37,142 nucleotides of DNA from Mesolinea sp964536465 (GCA_964536465.1 CAZHXQ010000008.1:1-37142), one strand, 5' to 3'. Counted from the first letter of the stretch, positions 8,753-17,100 are shown. Made by a program: numbers and translations. The notes: generated by a model not told the origin, from the sequence alone.

Positions 8753-8794
8753 ACAATGCGCGTTACTGGTAAGACCAGTAGGGCGCATTGTTTT
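8753..8794 (+). promoter_or_regulatory. Intercistronic stem-loop between gap and pgk
   Basis: A 9-bp outer stem ACAATGCGC (8753-8761)/GCGCATTGT (8783-8791), a 3x3 internal loop, a 6-bp inner stem ACTGGT/ACCAGT and an AAG triloop, then a TTTTG run (8791-8795) and directly the pgk GGAGG. It could be a partial terminator that lowers pgk relative to gap, or a stabiliser of the gap mRNA 3' end. Confidence 0.75.
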
Positions 8795-8807
8795 GTATGG
8801 AGGAAAT

Positions 8808-9983
8808 ATGTTTAATAAAAAAATGGTTACTGATCTGGACGTAGAAGGTAAAAAAGTTATCGTTCGGGTAGATTTTAATGTGCCCATAAAAGAGGGGAAG
8901 ATTACTGACGACACCCGCATCAGAGCGGCCCTGCCAACCATCGAGTACTTGCTCGACCATGGCGCGGCAGTAATTTTGATGTCCCACCTGGGGCGCCCAA
9001 AGACCAAAGATGATTTGCAATTCAGCCTGAGACCCGTGGCTGAACATTTGGGCACTCTGATTTCTGCTCCAGTAAAATTCGCGGAAGATTGCCGCGGAGA
9101 GGTAGCCCGGCAAGCCGCGGCCAGTCTGATGCCTGGCGAAGTTTTGGTCCTTGAAAACACCCGTTTTCACAAAGAAGAGACCAAAAATGACCCCGAGATG
9201 TCGAAAGAATTGGCCTCACTGGCAGATCTCTTTGTCAACGATGCTTTCGGCTCGGCCCACCGCGCGCATGCTTCAACAGTCGGTATTGCTGATTACCTCC
9301 CTGCCGCGGCTGGATTTTTGATGGAAAAAGAAATCAAATACCTCGGAAACGCGATTGCTGATCCGGTCCGTCCTTTTGTGGCTATTTTAGGTGGTGCCAA
9401 GATCAGCGATAAAATCGGAGTGATCGAAAACTTGCTCAAGACAGCCGATAAAATTTTGATCGGTGGCGGGATGGCCAATACCTTTCTGAAAGCCCAGGGC
9501 TATGAAATGGCAGACTCCCTGGTGGAAACAGATGTGCTGGAAACAGCCAGCGATTTGCTTTCAAAAGCGAATGGGAAGATTCTCCTGCCTGTGGATATGG
9601 TCTTGGGAGACGCCTTTGACGCAGAGGCGGAACTAAAAACCCTGCCGTTGGGTGACGTGCCTGCAGGCTGGCGCTTGCTGGACGTTGGCCCGGAAACCGT
9701 GAAGCTTTTCAGTGGTGTGATTAAAGATGCCGGGACAGTGGTTTGGAACGGTCCGATGGGGGTTTTCGAGTTCCCTCGTTTCGCACAGGGTACCTTTGAG
9801 GTCGCCCGGGCGGTAGCCGATAGCGATGCTGTCAGCATAATTGGCGGAGGCGACTCGGTGTCGGCAATCAACCAGTCTGGTCTGAGCGACCAGATCACGC
9901 ACATTTCCACCGGCGGCGGCGCCTCGTTGGAAATGCTGGAAGGGCTGGAGCTGCCGGGGCTGGCTGTTCTTGGCGATAAATAG
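8808..9983 (+). CDS. pgk: Phosphoglycerate kinase
   Basis: A 391-residue phosphoglycerate kinase that makes ATP from 1,3-bisphosphoglycerate. The N-terminal substrate motif VRVDFNVP, the conserved SHLGRP, the LENTRFHKEE segment, NDAFGSAHRAHAST, the hinge GGAKISDKIGV and the nucleotide-binding GGGDSVSAI with TGGGASLEMLEG are all intact. A TTG five codons upstream is in frame, but the ribosome-binding site GGAGG (8799-8803) lies inside that extension, so the ATG at 8808 is the start. It follows gap after 80 bases containing the stem-loop and is closed by a strong terminator. Confidence 0.96.
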   Translation: MFNKKMVTDLDVEGKKVIVRVDFNVPIKEGKITDDTRIRAALPTIEYLLDHGAAVILMSHLGRPKTKDDLQFSLRPVAEHLGTLISAPVKFAEDCRGEVARQAAASLMPGEVLVLENTRFHKEETKNDPEMSKELASLADLFVNDAFGSAHRAHASTVGIADYLPAAAGFLMEKEIKYLGNAIADPVRPFVAILGGAKISDKIGVIENLLKTADKILIGGGMANTFLKAQGYEMADSLVETDVLETASDLLSKANGKILLPVDMVLGDAFDAEAELKTLPLGDVPAGWRLLDVGPETVKLFSGVIKDAGTVVWNGPMGVFEFPRFAQGTFEVARAVADSDAVSIIGGGDSVSAINQSGLSDQITHISTGGGASLEMLEGLELPGLAVLGDK

Positions 9984-10000
9984 AAAATTTGCCTGATAAT

Positions 10001-10036
10001 CTGGAGCCGCTATCAGGCGGCTCCAGGTTTTGTTTC
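10001..10036 (+). terminator. Intrinsic terminator after pgk
   Basis: A perfect 10-bp stem CTGGAGCCGC (10001-10010)/GCGGCTCCAG (10017-10026) with loop TATCAG, followed by GTTTTGTTTC. The loop can also pair with GCCTGATA at 9991-9998. Confidence 0.88.
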
Positions 10037-10094
10037 GTGATAAAATCTAACCATTATAAGCCCCTTGATACAGGTGTGGAAATGGGAAATGTGG

Positions 10095-10787
10095 ATGAAT
10101 AAAAACCAATTCTTATCGTCGGTCATATTTCTGTTGATCATAAGCGTGATTTTGAGCGCTTGTAATTATAATGTCGCGCCGACTATGTCTGAAGAAGAGT
10201 TAGCCATGCAGTTCGCGGGCACGCGTTCGGCAATTGCCACTCAAAGCTCGGTTGAGACCCTGGTAGTCCGCCTGGAAGAGTTGAGCAGCCAGCCCACCTG
10301 CCCGGTATGCGCCACCTGCCCCCCACCCACGACACCCACACCTGTGGTGCCAACCTCGACGGATACTCCCGCTGACAGGCTCCCGACAGCCGTCATCACG
10401 CCGATTGGAGACCGCTACGACGTAAACTGTCTGAGCTTTGACTTTTTGGGGGATGTCAACTATCCACCCGAGACGCGGGTCAAACCGGGCGCGACTTTTA
10501 CCAAAAGCTGGTGGGTACGTAACTCGGGAACCTGCACCTGGACACTTCAATTCCGCCTGGTCCATTCAGGCGCCGAAAAGTTTGGTTCCACGGGAGAGAT
10601 TGGTTTTACACAAACTGTACAGCCTGGTGAGACGGTCCAGCTTTCCGCTCGGGACCTGGTGGCACCTTTAGAAACGGGAACGTATTACAGTTACTGGATG
10701 ATTGAGTCGCCTTATGGCAATCGCTTTGGTTACGGTCAGGATCAGCTGATGGGCCTGGGGATTAAGGTAGTGGTGGCTATTAATTAA
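10095..10787 (+). CDS. NBR1-like Ig-domain lipoprotein (short form)
   Basis: A predicted lipoprotein of 230 residues. The lipobox ILSAC puts the lipidated Cys at residue 23. After a region that may be helical comes a stalk with a CPVCATC cluster (Cys codons 10299-10319) and Pro/Thr repeats. The C-terminal half (about 115-230) matches the NBR1-like Ig fold: FTKSWWVRNSGTCTW, a VQPGETVQLS strand, GTYYSYWMI, and a final aromatic/Gly FGYG. Such domains are abundant in secreted Chloroflexota proteins; the ligand is unknown. I prefer the ATG at 10095 to upstream TTG/ATG codons because it starts a normal signal peptide directly; the Shine-Dalgarno is poor. It follows the pgk terminator, so it probably has its own promoter (weak TATAAG near 10055). 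Paralogue of the next gene. Confidence 0.78.
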   Translation: MNKNQFLSSVIFLLIISVILSACNYNVAPTMSEEELAMQFAGTRSAIATQSSVETLVVRLEELSSQPTCPVCATCPPPTTPTPVVPTSTDTPADRLPTAVITPIGDRYDVNCLSFDFLGDVNYPPETRVKPGATFTKSWWVRNSGTCTWTLQFRLVHSGAEKFGSTGEIGFTQTVQPGETVQLSARDLVAPLETGTYYSYWMIESPYGNRFGYGQDQLMGLGIKVVVAIN

Positions 10788-10840
10788 AGCTCAACTCGCC
10801 TGAAGTGGCGGTTTCCCGCTCGTTACCCTCTCCGTTCTTA

Positions 10841-10870
10841 TTGTCTACAAATAGTTGATTGTCCTATAAA
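10841..10870 (+). promoter_or_regulatory. Candidate promoter of the second lipoprotein
   Basis: TTGTCT (10841-10846), 18 bases, TATAAA (10865-10870). It would give a leader of about 100 bases before the ATG at 10977. Confidence 0.45.
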
Positions 10871-10976
10871 GTAGTCATATAAATCTTCATAAAGAAAAGA
10901 TAAATCATACGGAACTTTTCGGTCCGCGTTTTCGTCTACGTTAATGAAGAAGTCCTTAAAAAAAGGAGTTGTTGAA

Positions 10977-12218
10977 ATGGACACAAAAAAAATCAAGAAA
11001 AAGAAGATTCTCTCTGTTGCCGCTCTCTTTATCGCGACGCTATTTGTAATTTCTGCCTGCATTTCACCGGTCCCGACTCAGCCGGGGGATCCTGTTGAAC
11101 AAGCCATGCAGACCTTACAGGCTCAGGCCACCCAGGATTACTATGCGACACTGGTGGCGCAGGTAGCCACCCAGCAAACTGAAGTGCCGACCGGAATTGC
11201 TCCTGATCCGACCAATATGAATCAAATTCCGGGAACAACCCAGGAACCTTCCGTTCCGACGGTGGTGATCACGGTCCCCGTCAACACACCGGTTCCGCCC
11301 ACCTCAGTCCCACCGACGCCAACGCGAATTCCCCCAACCCCCACGCCGCGCCCCTGTCTCCAGGCCACGTTTATCAATGATCTGAGCATACCCGATGGCA
11401 CGAAACTGAATGCTGGAAGTGCTTTTACCAAAACCTGGCGGCTGCAAAACACGGGCAGTTGCAGATGGGATAGCGGCTTCGACATTGTCTTTGTTAAAGG
11501 CAATCAGCTGGGCGCAAACTCTGTCTATGACATACCCAAAGAAGTTGCTCCCGGTGAGTATATCGATATCAGCATCAATATGGTTGCCCCCTCTGTAAAT
11601 GGCAAATACAGTTCTGACTGGATGCTAAAAAGCAGCAAGGGCGTCACCTTTGGTACGGGATCCGATTCCAAGGGAACCTTCTGGGTCAGAATGGAGAGTA
11701 TTAACGGTCAGGGTGTGGTCTACAATTTTGCTGAAAGCGTTTGTTCTGCCAAGTGGACCAATGGCTTGCGCAAGAGCCTGCCCTGCCCCGGAAATGAAAA
11801 AGATGTGAAAGATGGCTACGTGCTGGCGAAAGGTAACCCGATTCGGGAGGATGGCGGCAAAGAAAACGAAATCGGACTGATCACCCGCCCTAACCAGGAA
11901 GCGGATGGCTACATCCAGGGTATTTATCCTGCGATCGACATAAAAGATGGCGATAAATTCCGCGCGACTGTTCAATGCGAGGGTGGTAGCACTGGCTGTG
12001 ACATCAAATTTGAACTCTATTACACAATAGACGGTCAAAAAGCCACCGGTTTAGGTCAGTGGCACGAAGTCTATGATGATAATTGGAACCCTGTTCAGGT
12101 GGACCTCTCCTTCCTGGCTGGAAAGAAAGTGGTCTTTACCCTTGTAGTCTGGAATGAAGGTTCGGTCCAGAACAATCGCGGTTTGTGGTTGTTCCCACAC
12201 ATTTATCGTACGAAATAA
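10977..12218 (+). CDS. NBR1-like Ig-domain lipoprotein with extra C-terminal domain
   Basis: A 413-residue predicted lipoprotein. A Lys-rich start and hydrophobic helix end in the lipobox VISAC (Cys28). A Gln/Ala/Thr-rich stretch and a long Pro/Thr/Val stalk (about 75-120) lead to an NBR1-like Ig domain (about 125-230): FTKTWRLQNTGSCRW, EVAPGEYIDIS, GKYSSDWML, GVTFGTG. A further domain of about 170 residues, predicted beta-rich, with four Cys (two in GGSTGCD and upstream), resembles a ligand- or carbohydrate-binding jelly roll, but I cannot name it. AAAGGAG (10962-10968) lies 8 bases before the ATG at 10977, so I reject the ATG at 10944. It shares the domain plan of the preceding gene, hence a probable tandem duplication plus domain gain. 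tpiA follows. Confidence 0.8.
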   Translation: MDTKKIKKKKILSVAALFIATLFVISACISPVPTQPGDPVEQAMQTLQAQATQDYYATLVAQVATQQTEVPTGIAPDPTNMNQIPGTTQEPSVPTVVITVPVNTPVPPTSVPPTPTRIPPTPTPRPCLQATFINDLSIPDGTKLNAGSAFTKTWRLQNTGSCRWDSGFDIVFVKGNQLGANSVYDIPKEVAPGEYIDISINMVAPSVNGKYSSDWMLKSSKGVTFGTGSDSKGTFWVRMESINGQGVVYNFAESVCSAKWTNGLRKSLPCPGNEKDVKDGYVLAKGNPIREDGGKENEIGLITRPNQEADGYIQGIYPAIDIKDGDKFRATVQCEGGSTGCDIKFELYYTIDGQKATGLGQWHEVYDDNWNPVQVDLSFLAGKKVVFTLVVWNEGSVQNNRGLWLFPHIYRTK

Positions 12219-12240
12219 CAATTTCCTCCAAATTGACGAC

Positions 12241-12266
12241 AAGAGACGGTCGAAAGACCGTCTCTT
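12241..12266 (+). terminator. GNRA hairpin between the second lipoprotein and tpiA
   Basis: A perfect 11-bp stem AAGAGACGGTC/GACCGTCTCTT capped by GAAA, followed by CGTGTTAG rather than a U-run. It may be a weak terminator, or an mRNA 3'-end stabiliser upstream of tpiA, which has no obvious separate promoter. Confidence 0.6.
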
Positions 12267-12313
12267 CGTGTTAGAATTATTTAATCCAAAAAGAATAGAG
12301 AGGAACAACAGAT

Positions 12314-13075
12314 ATGACTGACCGTAGACCTATGGTGGCTGGTAACTGGAAGATGAACAAGACTTTGGGTGAAACCGCAGAGCTGTTAAAAGCGCTTAAG
12401 CCCCAACTGCAAAATATAGATAGTGTTGATTTGGTAGTTTGCCCTCCATTTATCGATCTGCCCCTGACAAAGGATATCCTTGAAGGCAGCAACATCAAAG
12501 TTGGCGCGCAAAACATGCATTGGGAAGCTTCTGGTGCTTACACTGGCGAGGTTTCCGCCACGATGTTAAAAGACCTGTGCGATTACGTCATCATCGGTCA
12601 TTCAGAACGCCGCGCGATGTTTGGTGAAACCGATGAAACTGTCAATAAGAAGGTCATGGCGGCTTTAAACGCGGGTTTACTGCCGATCGTTTGTGTGGGA
12701 GAAACGCTGGAAGAAAACGAGGCGGGTCAGACTGAAGCGGTTGTTGACCGCATGGTTCGAGAAGGGCTTAAAGGCTTAAGCCAGGAACAAGCAGGGCAAA
12801 TTGTGATTGCCTATGAACCTGTCTGGGCGATTGGAACCGGTAAGACGGCCACCCCCGATCAGGCAAATGATGTGCATAAGAATGTCGTCAGGCCGATCTT
12901 GCGAGAAATGTTTGGTGAAGAACTTGGCAATAGCATCCGCATTCTTTACGGCGGGTCGGTAAAACCGGGCAATGCCGCGGAACTGTTCGGGCAATCCGAC
13001 ATCGATGGCGGTTTGATTGGCGGAGCCAGCCTTAAGGCGGCTGATTTCGCTGGTATTGTTGACGGTGCTTTATAG
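12314..13075 (+). CDS. tpiA: Triose-phosphate isomerase
   Basis: A 253-residue triose-phosphate isomerase interconverting dihydroxyacetone phosphate and glyceraldehyde-3-phosphate. The active-site residues are Asn11 and Lys13 in GNWKMNK, His96 in IIGHSE and the general base Glu168 in AYEPVWAIGTGK; the phosphate-binding loops YGGSVKPGN and GGLIGGASL are intact. Length is typical. AGAGGAA about 8 bases upstream of the ATG serves as ribosome-binding site. It completes the gap-pgk-tpiA glycolytic set, but two lipoprotein genes separate it from pgk. A 13-bp hairpin follows the stop. Confidence 0.96.
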   Translation: MTDRRPMVAGNWKMNKTLGETAELLKALKPQLQNIDSVDLVVCPPFIDLPLTKDILEGSNIKVGAQNMHWEASGAYTGEVSATMLKDLCDYVIIGHSERRAMFGETDETVNKKVMAALNAGLLPIVCVGETLEENEAGQTEAVVDRMVREGLKGLSQEQAGQIVIAYEPVWAIGTGKTATPDQANDVHKNVVRPILREMFGEELGNSIRILYGGSVKPGNAAELFGQSDIDGGLIGGASLKAADFAGIVDGAL

Positions 13076-13092
13076 TCTCTGAAATGACTTTC

Positions 13093-13128
13093 ACAAACCG
13101 TCCTCACGAGAGGGCGGTTTGTCTCTTT
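13093..13128 (+). terminator. tpiA terminator
   Basis: A 13-bp stem (13093-13105 with 13110-13122, one T-G wobble) with an ACGA loop, followed by CTCTTTA. It separates tpiA from the pheST promoter. Confidence 0.75.
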
Positions 13129-13146
13129 AAAACCAAAAAAACAACC

Positions 13147-13174
13147 TTGACTTAAGCCCCTGAAATCTTATAAT
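13147..13174 (+). promoter_or_regulatory. pheST promoter
   Basis: TTGACT (13147-13152), 16 bases, consensus TATAAT (13169-13174). The predicted start near 13181 is right at the base of the T-box stem I. Confidence 0.85.
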
Positions 13175-13180
13175 TGCTCT

Positions 13181-13418
13181 ATCGACTGAGATTGGGAAGT
13201 GTACGTCAAAAAAGCCGTCACAGAGAGGTTTCGCCCCGGCTGAAAGTGAAACCGACTGAGCATTGACCGAAGTTCGCCCAGGAGTCGCGCGAGTGAACCC
13301 ACTTTGCAATTAGCTTGCGCCGGCCGCTTCCGTTACAAAGCATCCCAAGTGGCCCTGAATGGGCAAGAAGGGTGGTACCGCGGTTGAACCCCGTCCCTTT
13401 ATAGGGCGGGTTTTTTTA
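13181..13418 (+). ncRNA. T-box leader (tRNA-Phe responsive) of pheST
   Basis: A complete T-box riboswitch. The T-box core AAGGGTGGTACCGCGG is at 13368-13383; its bulge UGGU should pair with an ACCA 3' end, fitting the discriminator A of tRNA-Phe. Stem I is closed by CGACT/AGTCG (13183-13187/13283-13287) and TGGG/CCCA (13193-13196/13277-13280). The specifier loop contains GAAGTTCG with a TTC (Phe) triplet at 13273-13275. The apical part has the AGAGA motif (13222-13226) and a GGTTTC/GAAACC stem. The terminator is CCCG(T)CCCT/AGGGCGGG (13390-13410) plus seven Ts; the antiterminator pairs AAGGG (13368-13372) with CCCTT (13395-13399). Uncharged tRNA-Phe should therefore induce pheST. Confidence 0.95.
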
Positions 13419-13442
13419 TCCGCGGAAAAAAAAGAGGTAAAT

Positions 13443-14477
13443 ATGATTGATATCGAAATCGACCTTCAGAAAGAACAGCAAACCGCTCTGGAAAACCTGG
13501 AGCGAGTTGAAAGCCCCGAAGCGCTTGACACCTGGAAACAAGCCCATTTGGGTAAGTCATCCCTGGTCATGACCACCTTCGGTAAAATGGGTTCGTTTTC
13601 TAAAGTAGAACGACCCCAGGTGGGCCGGGCGGTCAACCAGGTTAAAGTCGCCCTGGAAAACGCCTATGCGCTGAAAGAAGAAACCATCAGGCGAAAAGCG
13701 CTTTTGAGCGCGATGGCAAGTGAGAAGCTGGACGTGACCCTGCCTGGATATCCGGTACAGCGCGGCAGGATGCACCCCGTGAACCTTCTGATGCGTGAAA
13801 TCTACCGAATTTTCGGTGACATGGGCTTTCAGGTCTACCGATCGCCCGAAGTTGAGACCGACGACATGAATTTTACTTACCTCAATATTCCCCCTTATCA
13901 CCCCGCCCGAGATATGTGGGACACCTTCTACACCGAAGATGAGGGTGTCGTTTTACGGACGCACACTTCCCCGGGGCAGATTCGCTCCATGCGCGATTAT
14001 TATCCCAACCCCGTGCGGGTGATTTTGCCGGGTGCCTGCATGCGCTACGAACAGCAGGACCAAAGCCATGAGATCGAGTTTATGCAATTTGAACTGCTGG
14101 TGGTGGATAAGGGAGTCACTTTCGCGAACCTGAAGGGCACGATGGATGACTTCACCAAGCGCATGTTTGGCCCCGGCGCGCATACCCGTCTGCGCCCCTC
14201 ACACTTTCCCTTTACCGAACCCAGCGCCGAGCTGGACATGGCCTGCATCTTTTGTGGTGGCGTTGGCTGCGGCGTTTGTCACGGCACCGGTTGGATCGAA
14301 CTGGGCGGCTGCGGTATGGTGCATCCTCGGGTGTTAAAATATGGCGGCTATGACCCTGAGGTTTACAGCGGTTTCGCTGCTGGGGTAGGGATTGACCGCA
14401 CCACCTTGCTGCGTTACCACATCGATGACATTCGCTATCTGCGCAATAACGATATTCGCTTCCTGGAACAGTTCTAA
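13443..14477 (+). CDS. pheS: Phenylalanyl-tRNA synthetase alpha subunit
   Basis: A 344-residue class II synthetase alpha subunit, the catalytic part of the alpha2beta2 enzyme that charges tRNA-Phe. The N-terminal part is a helical tRNA-contacting region; the catalytic core has GRMHPVN, MRYEQQDQSHEIEFMQFE and FTEPSAE, with the motif 3 region GVGIDRTTLL near the end. A Cys-rich insertion, CIFCGGVGCGVCHGTGW, lies between FTEPSAE and the C-terminus, a common zinc-finger-like loop in bacterial PheS. A longer reading frame starts inside the T-box, but GAGG (13434-13437) and the position after the terminator fix the ATG at 13443. pheT follows after 15 bases. Confidence 0.96.
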   Translation: MIDIEIDLQKEQQTALENLERVESPEALDTWKQAHLGKSSLVMTTFGKMGSFSKVERPQVGRAVNQVKVALENAYALKEETIRRKALLSAMASEKLDVTLPGYPVQRGRMHPVNLLMREIYRIFGDMGFQVYRSPEVETDDMNFTYLNIPPYHPARDMWDTFYTEDEGVVLRTHTSPGQIRSMRDYYPNPVRVILPGACMRYEQQDQSHEIEFMQFELLVVDKGVTFANLKGTMDDFTKRMFGPGAHTRLRPSHFPFTEPSAELDMACIFCGGVGCGVCHGTGWIELGGCGMVHPRVLKYGGYDPEVYSGFAAGVGIDRTTLLRYHIDDIRYLRNNDIRFLEQF

Positions 14478-14492
14478 ACAGGAGAGGAAAAA

Positions 14493-17030
14493 ATGAAAGC
14501 ACCGTTAAGTTGGATCCAAGATTATGTTGACCTGAAAGACTTGAGCCTGGAAGAAATCGGCCAAACCCTGACCATGCTCGGACTGGAGGTTGAAGAAATT
14601 ACGCTGGTAGGCTTGGAAAAACCCTGGGCAGATCGCCTGACAAATAAATATTCTGGTCTCTCCTGGCCCAGGGACAAATTTGTAGTGGCTGAAGTGGTGG
14701 AAGTCAGTCAGCACCCCAACGCCGATAAGCTGACCCTTTGCCAGCTAAACGACGGCAGCGCTGAAGTCACTGCTCTGACTGGCGCGCCAAATCTCTACCC
14801 CTACCTCGGCAAGGGTCGTCTGGAAAGTCCCATCAAAGTTGCTTACGCCCGTGAAGGCGCTCAGCTTTACGACGGGCACCAGCCTGGGCAGGTTCTGACC
14901 AAACTCAAGAAGGCTACCATCCGTGGGGTGGAATCCAGTTCGATGATTGCCTCAGAAAAAGAACTGGGGATTTCTGAAGAGCACGAGGGCGTGATTTTCT
15001 TGGACGATGATGCGCCTGTAGGCATGCCTCTGGCCGATTATATGGGCGACGCCGTGTTTGAAGTCGCGATTCTGCCCAATATGGCCAGGGATTCCTCGAT
15101 CTTGGGAATCGCACGTGAGCTTTCGGCGGCCTTGAGGCGGCCATTAAAAGAGCCCGTAGGGCTGGAACTTAAGCGCGGCGGCGAGATCGATAGTAGAGTA
15201 ACCCTTGAAATCCATGAGCCGGAGCTCAACCCCCGTTTTATGCTGGGATTGGTGCAAGATGTGAAAAGCGCGCAAAGCCCCTATTGGGTCAGGCGGCGGT
15301 TGGCCCTGGCAGGTATGCGTCCAATCGATGCCCTGGTTGATGCGACCAATTACACCATGCTGGAAACTGGCCAGCCTCTGCACGCCTTTGATTATGACTG
15401 GTTGAGAAAGCGGTCTGACGGCAACCCAACCATTATCACTCGTCGGGCTGAAGAAGGGGAGACGCTGCTAACTCTCGACGGAGTGGAACGTAAACTGACA
15501 AGAGAAACAGAACTTGTCAGCGACACGAAAGGGCCACTCAGTCTGGCCGGCGTGATGGGTGGAGAAGCATCAGGAATCAATGCTGAAACCGAAACGGTCC
15601 TGCTCGAAGCTGCCAGCTGGAACTTTATCAATATTCGCAAGACCACCGCGCGATACAGAATAAACAGCGAGGCTTCCTATCGCTTCAGCCGCGATGTTCA
15701 TCCGGCACTGGCCGAGCAAGCCCTGAGTTTGTGTCTTTCGCGCATGCGCGATTGGGCAGGCGGAAAGATAGTTGATGGCGTGATTGATCACTACCCGCTC
15801 CCCCGCCAGGACAGCCAAAACACGCTTGCTGAAGAAGACATCGAGCGTTTATTGGGTCTGCGCATCCCCCTTGAGGAGGCAAAATCGATATTGGAGTGGC
15901 TGGGCTTCAGCTGTACGCTCACCAGGGGGATATTGACCGCGGTCACACCCTCTAATCGCACCGATATCGAAAGTGGCATCGCGGGCAAGTCAGACTTGAT
16001 TGAAGAAATCAGCCGCATCCACGGTTTTGAGCGCATCCCGTCTGTGCGTTTGTCAGGCGAATTGCCGCCGCAAACGAACGACAGACAGGTTTGGTTAGAC
16101 GAATTGGTGCGCGATTTGCTGGTCTCGATTGGTCTGCAGGACACGCTGGGATACCGGATGACTTCCGTTCAGAAGGAGGCCCGGCTGCTGCCATCTGAGA
16201 TGGCTGGAAGCGAGCTGAGCTATGTGCGCATAGCCAACCCAATTTCACCGGAGCGAACGGTCATGCGCCGCAGCAATCTGGCCACCATGCTGGAGCTGAT
16301 TGAACGAAATTCCCGCAACGCGAGCGGGCTGAGCCTGTTTGAGATCGGGCCGGTATTCATACCGAAAGAGGACGCGCAGCTGCCTGACGAACCGCAACAG
16401 CTGGCGATTGGGTTGTGGGGAGAGAAGCAACAGACCGGTTGGTCTGGTGAAAAAGCCGGGGAATATGGGTTCTTCGACCTGAAGGGCGTCCTGGAGGCGT
16501 TATTTGCAGGCTTGCATCTGGAGGGGGTGGTTTATGAACCCGCCAGCGAGCACCCTACTTTTCATCCAGGAAAATCAGCCAGATTAATTGCGCAGGAGCG
16601 AGTTATCGGTGTAATGGGTGAGATCCACCCACTGGTCAGGGGTAATTACGACTTTGAGGTGGGCCCTGTGTTAGCGGCAGAGCTGTATCTGGACCAATTA
16701 CTGCCATTGGTGGATAAGGGTTTCAGGGTGAATCCCATCTCGAATTTCCCAGCCATGGTGGAAGATATCGCGTTGATTGTGGATGAAGAGGTCCCGGCAA
16801 GCCGCGTGGAAGAGTTGATTCGCCGGGCAGGCGGAAAGCTGCTGTCTGATGTGAAATTGTTCGATTTATTTCGAAGCGGAAAAATCGGTTCTGGGAAGAA
16901 GAGCCTGGCATATCAATTGACCTACCAGGCCTTTGACCGCACTTTGAGCGTGGCAGACGCGGCCGCGATTCGGAAAAAAATCGTAAAGACGCTTGCTTAT
17001 GAAATCGGCGCGGTGCTGCGGGATTCGTAA
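14493..17030 (+). CDS. pheT: Phenylalanyl-tRNA synthetase beta subunit
   Basis: An 845-residue beta subunit that recognises and edits tRNA-Phe with PheS. From N to C: the B1 start MKAPLSWIQDYVDL, an EMAP/OB-type tRNA-binding domain (about 62-170, with VEVSQHPNADKLTLCQL), the B3/B4 editing domain with ALVDATNYTMLETGQPLHAFD, the B5 DNA-binding-like domain, the catalytic-like core, and a C-terminal anticodon-binding ferredoxin-fold domain (about 750-845, starting NPISNFPAMVEDIALIVDE). GGAGAGG (14481-14487) precedes the ATG. Shares the T-box leader with pheS. Confidence 0.96.
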   Translation: MKAPLSWIQDYVDLKDLSLEEIGQTLTMLGLEVEEITLVGLEKPWADRLTNKYSGLSWPRDKFVVAEVVEVSQHPNADKLTLCQLNDGSAEVTALTGAPNLYPYLGKGRLESPIKVAYAREGAQLYDGHQPGQVLTKLKKATIRGVESSSMIASEKELGISEEHEGVIFLDDDAPVGMPLADYMGDAVFEVAILPNMARDSSILGIARELSAALRRPLKEPVGLELKRGGEIDSRVTLEIHEPELNPRFMLGLVQDVKSAQSPYWVRRRLALAGMRPIDALVDATNYTMLETGQPLHAFDYDWLRKRSDGNPTIITRRAEEGETLLTLDGVERKLTRETELVSDTKGPLSLAGVMGGEASGINAETETVLLEAASWNFINIRKTTARYRINSEASYRFSRDVHPALAEQALSLCLSRMRDWAGGKIVDGVIDHYPLPRQDSQNTLAEEDIERLLGLRIPLEEAKSILEWLGFSCTLTRGILTAVTPSNRTDIESGIAGKSDLIEEISRIHGFERIPSVRLSGELPPQTNDRQVWLDELVRDLLVSIGLQDTLGYRMTSVQKEARLLPSEMAGSELSYVRIANPISPERTVMRRSNLATMLELIERNSRNASGLSLFEIGPVFIPKEDAQLPDEPQQLAIGLWGEKQQTGWSGEKAGEYGFFDLKGVLEALFAGLHLEGVVYEPASEHPTFHPGKSARLIAQERVIGVMGEIHPLVRGNYDFEVGPVLAAELYLDQLLPLVDKGFRVNPISNFPAMVEDIALIVDEEVPASRVEELIRRAGGKLLSDVKLFDLFRSGKIGSGKKSLAYQLTYQAFDRTLSVADAAAIRKKIVKTLAYEIGAVLRDS

Positions 17031-17065
17031 GTAAGTTTTCAGCCACCATTTTCACAGGACAAGAG

Positions 17066-17094
17066 ACGGGGAGGTCGAGCATATGGCTCCCCGT
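17066..17094. terminator. Hairpin between convergent pheT and pncB
   Basis: An 8-bp stem ACGGGGAG/CTCCCCGT (17066-17073/17087-17094), with outer CAAG/CTTG pairing, lies between the two stops. No U-run on either strand, so possibly a bidirectional or factor-assisted 3' end. Confidence 0.5.
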
Positions 17095-17100
17095 TGCTTG

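Noticed and set aside
13359..13442. N-terminal extension of PheS beginning with MGKKGG
   Set aside because: It runs through the T-box and its terminator; the ribosome-binding site fixes the later ATG.
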